Positions 60,245-64,000 of a DNA stretch of 64,000 nt are shown piece after piece. The notes under the pieces are model-generated. The model saw nothing but the letters and a program-made list of their open reading frames with translations. It was not told where the DNA came from and ran no database searches. Positions within the stretch are counted from its first letter, which is position 1; each line of letters opens with the position of its first letter. A program made the position numbers and the translations under genes. This DNA is from Phyllostachys edulis (lineage: Eukaryota; Streptophyta; Magnoliopsida; Poales; Poaceae), in assembly GCA_036346405.1 (NCBI GenBank), contig CM070561.1, forward strand, positions 27,250,215 to 27,314,214. Reading direction: 5' to 3'.

Positions 60245-61033
60245 CTACATCTCAGCGCATGGCCTTTCGAGCTTGTCCTTGAGGAGCTCGGGGCAGCGGT
60301 ATGGTCGTACAGAAACGGTTGGAGTGTCCGGTAGTAGAATGATGCGGTGGTCACACCCGCATTTCGACGGTAGCTTGGTTGGCTCGGTGAAGATGTCGTC
60401 GAACTCAGCCAGTAGCTCATCCATCAAGTCGGACGACAAGACTGCACACAACCGTGGCACGTTGGATGGTGTGCCTAGCCCGTGCCAGCACACCGAGCGT
60501 TGGTAACGATGGAACATCATGGTGAGTGCTTTGAAATCCCATAGGACCGGCCCGAGGGTACGCAGCCACTGGACGCTGAGGATGATGTCGAACCCATCCA
60601 GTGGAAGTGTGTAGCAGTTCACTTGGAAGTCTTCGGCCGCCACCTTGTTCGGCAAGGCATGACAGACGCCACTGCTAGGCACCCGCTCCCCATTGGCGAC
60701 GATGACCCGCAGTCCCGTGCGCACCTGCGTGCGAAGACTGAGGTGCGTAGCCATCTCATGGTTGATGAAGTTGTGCGACGACCCTGAGTCGATGAGAGCC
60801 AGCAACACTGTTCCGGCCACTTCCACCGCTAGGCGCATGGTTTGGGCCGCGCGCGGTTGGATGCTGGTCAATGCATATAAGGATATACCGGGCTCCTGCT
60901 CGTTCTCCGGTGGTAAATCGTCATCGGCGTCATCGCTTGGGGCCAGAAGCATGAACAAGTGCTTGCACCGATGATTTGGCATAAACTTCTCCTCGCAATA
61001 GAAGCATAGGCCGGCTTCCCTGTGAGTTGCCAT
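60245..61033 (-). pseudogene. Zinc knuckle, protease and RT start of the Reina-like element
   Basis: A 262-codon frame. CFYCEEKFMPNHRCKH is the extended knuckle used by this gypsy group. LALIDSGSSHNFI is the protease active site, DIILSVQWL the later strand, and CDHRIILLPDTPTVSVRPYR the RT entry. Confidence 0.9.
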
Positions 61034-62000
61034 CTTGGCCAGCGTCAGGTAACGCCGGCGAAGACGTGGTTCCGGGGAGCCTCCTGCTGTGCGTGCCGGA
61101 GCTTGTAGGACTACTAGGGCGGCTGCCGAATTGGTTGGTGGTGCTGCCGCCGCTCAGGCGCCTTCTACCGCTGCTTGTTGATGTTTATAGTGGCACCGGC
61201 TGTTTGGCCGCTTGTTGGGGTGGCAGCTAGCCGGCCACCTGAGCGCGCCTCTCGTAGGCCCAGGCGAGGGCCATTGCCATTGCCATCTTGAGGCTCACCG
61301 GGTTTTGTAGCTCAACGTCCGTCCGAATGGGCTCCATCAAGCCCGGGGTGAAGAGTTGCACCTGCTGGTGAGGTTGAAGGTGCTCTGCACTACACAGTAT
61401 CGCGAGGAAGCGTTATTGGTACTCTTCCACGGTGCCGGTCTGCGAGAGCTGCTTGAGCTCCCCCAGAGGATTGTGCCAAATGGATGGCCCAAAGCGAAGG
61501 TTGACGTATTCCTTGAAATTCATCCAGTTGGGCTCGCCTTCGTTTCATTCCAACTGAAAGTACCATTGCTGAGCAATACCAACAAGGTGATACGAGGCAA
61601 GTCATACCTTCTCCGCTTCCGGCATTTTCTATCCCCGAAAAAATTGATCACAGCATTGCAACCATCCCAGGGGATCTTCCTTGCCGTCATACATCGGGAA
61701 CTCTAGCTTGTGGAAACGTGGGGGGTTGCTCCCCTCCGTGCACTGGTTGGACACGCTGGCGGTGCCGAATGGTGCCGGTAGTAGCCCGTCGCCCGTAGTG
61801 CGTTTCTCCTTCTCCATTGCGCCGATGTGATCCATCAGGCTGAGGATCACGTTCTTGAGCTCGGTTATTGTAGACACCATGGTTGGAATCTGATTGATGG
61901 TGCCCTTCAGGTCGGTTAGCTGTGTCTTCACATCGGACATGTCTGCCGTCAAAACAGCCACCTGATGTTCAACGGCGGCCATCTGTTCTTCAGAAGCCAT
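61034..62000 (-). pseudogene. gag: gag of the Reina-like element
   Basis: Start codon at 62000 (MASEEQMAAVE), with a coiled-coil-like N-terminus. FHKLEFPMYDGKEDPLGWL near 61650-61700 is the usual gypsy gag entry. The frame then breaks at 61629 and similarity continues in other frames. Confidence 0.8.
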
Positions 62001-62027
62001 GGTAGTATCGTTGCCATGAGAGATCAC

Positions 62028-62041
62028 TGGCTTTGATACCA
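62028..62041 (-). other. Primer binding site of the Reina-like element
   Basis: The minus strand reads TGGTATCAAAGCCA, three bases from the LTR. Confidence 0.88.
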
Positions 62042-62044
62042 AGT

Positions 62045-62536
62045 TGTCATTATCGGGTCCACGACCAGGTAACTTGTCGTCACGACCAGGTGCACGACCA
62101 GTTCTTGGTCGAAGGTTGTAGTCGTGTAGGGTAGGGAACGCCGGTCGGAGTCTTCGGCCGGATGCCGTACAGCCTTGTCACGGTCTAGAGACCGAATTGG
62201 ATAATCGTGGGTAATTACAGGCTTTGGCCCGTGCCTCGTTGACCAGGAGCCGTGATGGAGGTAACAGGGACAAGGAAGGAAGCATGCGCTGGGAAGAGAT
62301 GCGCAGGGAGGAAGAAGGCAGACGAGGAGGGAGGAATTAGAGATAATTCTTGCTTGCATTTCCATATGTGAGAAACTCCTTAAATAAGGATAGCCCCACC
62401 TAAAAATCATATCTAATCATACCAAACTTGGAGATAACAAATTAACTAAGTAATCTTTTCTGAAATGAAAAGTAACTAATGCGCCATGTCTGATTGGCGT
62501 GATTTGCGTCTCTGATATGTGGTGCCGACCATCACA
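62045..62536 (-). repeat. 5' LTR of the Reina-like element
   Basis: 492 bp, minus strand TGTGATGGTCGGCAC...TGACA. Similar to 57095-57595 with scattered substitutions. Confidence 0.9.
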
Positions 62537-62540
62537 TAAT

Positions 62541-62781
62541 CTTTTCCGGATACGAATAGTCGTTTGTTTTCAATAAAAGGGCACCCCTGTAGTAGAGAGA
62601 AGAGAAAATAAGAAAAGCTGTTGTTGTTTCGGTGGCACAAAAAAAATTCGTGTGTTCTTACATTCATGTTGGAATCAAGCTGATGTTGTTTCGGTGGCAT
62701 AAAAAAAATTCGTGTATTCTTGCATTCATGTTGTAGGATTCTATTTTGTTCACGTGTGTTTCTCTTCGGTTTGGACCAACA
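62541..62781 (+). repeat. 3' LTR of the small copia-type element, right arm
   Basis: Continues the LTR from 57094. It carries a 62-bp direct duplication (62617-62678 and from 62679) that is single in the 5' LTR. Ends GGACCAACA at 62781. Confidence 0.88.
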
Positions 62782-62786
62782 TTTCC

Positions 62787-63286
62787 TGGGGGACATGCGC
62801 CACAGGGTCGGTCGATACAGTGTTCACTTCCGAACTCCTCAGGATCATCGAAGCCACCTTCTGTCTCTCGCCCCCATCAGCTTCCATCTCCTCAGTCGTC
62901 GCTACAGGACCACCTTTCGGAAGGCACACTTAATTGTATGGCCTCTTTCTGGTGTTGGATGCGGGTGCAGTAGGTCATATAATAGTAGCGTACTTGTCCT
63001 TTCTCGCTCTTTCCTGACGTACAAAGGTCCCCTTCTTAGCCTGAGTTTTATCTTGCTTACTAGCTAGAAAACAAGCCCGCTCTGCCTCCTTCCCCGTCGT
63101 TGATTTCACTGGACTATTCACCTCCTCATCTTTCTTTCCTTCTTTCTCACCAGTGTGAGAACTGATCAACTGAGAACCAGCTGCAGTTCTTGCTGAATCT
63201 GAACTGTACAGGCGCCGAGGGGGATGTCGCGCAGTGTTGCATTACCCCAGGTAATAGATTCTGCATCAAAAGACCTACTGCCCAAG
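62787..63286 (-). pseudogene. LINE-A ORF1 C-terminal fragment
   Basis: Minus strand: a lysine-rich tail (63169-62975 frame: SSHTGEKEGKKDEEVNS, RQERARKDK) lies upstream of the endonuclease fragment at 51161-51567. LINE ORF1 proteins end in such basic linkers. It is cut on the right by a second LINE and on the left by the small copia-type element. Identification rests mainly on position. Confidence 0.5.
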
Positions 63287-64000
63287 CTTTTTTTTTAGAT
63301 AATGGAAGAGATTACTCTCTCCCGGTCTCTGTATCAACGATACACACAACAAAATTTATTTAAGCAAGTTAAGTGACAAAACAAACCGAGAAAAAACGGC
63401 TTGCAACCTTACAACTGAAAGACACCTGAAAAAACAACCTCACACATTGCAAAATCTTAGACAACCTCAACTATAGCCAATCCTATGACTAAGCCTCCAT
63501 CCACGAAACTTGAGGATTTGCTTCGCCACAAACTCCAATCTTTGACTCCCAGCCAACAGAGCCTCCTTCTGGTTTGTTTTCTGCAGTATAGCCCATGCAT
63601 TCAGCCAGGATCCACTCAATAAGATAACCTGCAACGGATTAGTTAAATTTTTGTTGTCAAAAACAACATCATTTCGGCATAACCATATAGACCAACATAA
63701 GGCACTAACCCCCACCAGGAGTTGTGACTTTAGCAATTTAGGAATACCATCTAACCAATTTCCAAACATGTTAGCCATGCTCACTGGAGGATCTAAATTA
63801 AAAGCACATTTCACAACCCACCATGCCATCCGCGCAAAGGGGCAATTAAAAAAAAGATGTTGAATTGTCTCCTCTTTAATACAGAAACAACACTTTGTAC
63901 TTCCTCTCCAATTTCTTTTAAGTAAGTTGTCTTTTGTTAATATAATTCCTGTGTTGAGATACCACATGAAAATCTTTACTTTTAAAGGAATCTTAATGAT
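63287..64000 (-). mobile_element. Second LINE (LINE-B), 3' part with poly(A)
   Basis: The minus strand ends in a 9-base A-run (T-run 63288-63296 on plus), a LINE 3' tail. It carries the C-terminal domain described in the next entry and continues past the window edge. It lies inside LINE-A ORF1 sequence. No target duplication can be checked. Confidence 0.75.
63467..64000 (-). CDS. LINE-B zinc-binding C-terminal region of RT (partial)
   Basis: Open from the window edge to a stop at 63467. It shows KIFMWYLNTGIILTKDNL, then the zf-RVT cysteines CCFCIKEETIQHLFFNCPFA (C-x2-C...H...C) and WSIWLCRNDVVF, the standard C-terminal segment of plant L1-type RTs. The frame is intact over 178 codons, better kept than LINE-A. 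Confidence 0.9.
   Translation of the reverse strand: MIKIPLKVKIFMWYLNTGIILTKDNLLKRNWRGSTKCCFCIKEETIQHLFFNCPFARMAWWVVKCAFNLDPPVSMANMFGNWLDGIPKLLKSQLLVGVSALCWSIWLCRNDVVFDNKNLTNPLQVILLSGSWLNAWAILQKTNQKEALLAGSQRLEFVAKQILKFRGWRLSHRIGYS

Larger units (their letters stand above)
57095..62536 (-). mobile_element. Decayed Reina-like gypsy chromovirus, 5.4 kb
   Basis: LTRs are at 62045-62536 (5') and 57095-57595 (3'), on the minus strand TGTGATGG...GTGACA. The primer site is at 62028-62041 and the polypurine tract at 57596-57612. Order: gag, zinc knuckle, protease, RT, RNase H, integrase, chromodomain-like end. Short LTRs and small size suit the Reina lineage. Flanks TAATA (57090-57094) and TAATC (62537-62541) share TAAT. 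Frames are broken throughout. Confidence 0.9.
51568..62781 (+). mobile_element. Small non-autonomous copia-type LTR element with nested insertions
   Basis: The 5' LTR 51568-51894 and a split 3' LTR (56963-57094 and 62541-62781) share TGTTAGTAAT(C/A)TTT...GGACCAACA. After removing nested DNA the element is only about 1.7 kb, with no protein domain seen, so it is TRIM/LARD-like in behaviour. Flanking TTCCT occurs at 51563-51567 and 62783-62787 (offset by one base). It split LINE-A. Confidence 0.82.

Noticed and set aside
63288..64000. LINE-B and LINE-A as one element
   Set aside because: On the minus strand LINE-B's C-terminus lies upstream of LINE-A's endonuclease and RT, the wrong order, and it has its own A-tail.

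Overview
The window is nuclear DNA from a grass-like monocot. The evidence is nested LTR retrotransposons of types common in grass genomes (5-kb-LTR Tekay/Del-like chromovirus, Angela/BARE-like copia solo LTR, LARD-sized element), a one-intron L-type lectin receptor kinase of the grass 'HGD' type, and plant LINEs. I cannot name the species. Only one convincing host gene is present, at 41059-43195. I saw no rRNA, tRNA or CRISPR array.

Layout. (A) 1-18223: the 5' end of a minus-strand LTR element (gag-like start, primer site 598-611, LTR from 614). It is split by a complete plus-strand Ty3/gypsy chromovirus at 1885-17214 (15.3 kb, LTRs of about 5.05 kb, perfect 5-bp target duplication TTACC). 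(B) 18224-19513: unassigned repeat-like DNA. (C) 19514-40191: a long plus-strand LTR (called LTR-D here) cut into pieces by a 12.8-kb minus-strand non-autonomous LARD-like element (19939-32728), a minus-strand solo LTR (32742-35429, duplication GTTAG) and an Angela-like solo LTR (36304-37888, duplication GGCAG). (D) 40192-43195: a short gene island with a MITE-like element (40546-40861), a putative promoter, and the lectin receptor kinase. (E) 43196-64000: an antisense LINE that starts at the kinase stop codon. It is interrupted by a decayed copia element (43236-50123) and by a small non-autonomous copia-type element (51568-62781). The small element itself carries a long minus-strand LTR (about 52213-56280) and, inside its 3' LTR, a decayed Reina-like chromovirus (57095-62536). 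A second LINE 3' end closes the window.

How the parts relate. The long LTRs in A, C and E share the same terminal bases and a common internal block (CTATTCRAATAG palindrome, GAGTAC..GTACTC stem), so they are divergent members of one LTR clade. The chromovirus could supply proteins to the coding-deficient LARD-like element: their ends are alike and both LTRs carry arrays of GAGGTC...GACCTC hairpins. That hairpin theme is the most unusual structure I found. The kinase is the only gene likely to serve the plant. Its 3' end abuts a LINE fragment, with a copia LTR 40 bp after the stop codon that may supply its poly(A) signal.
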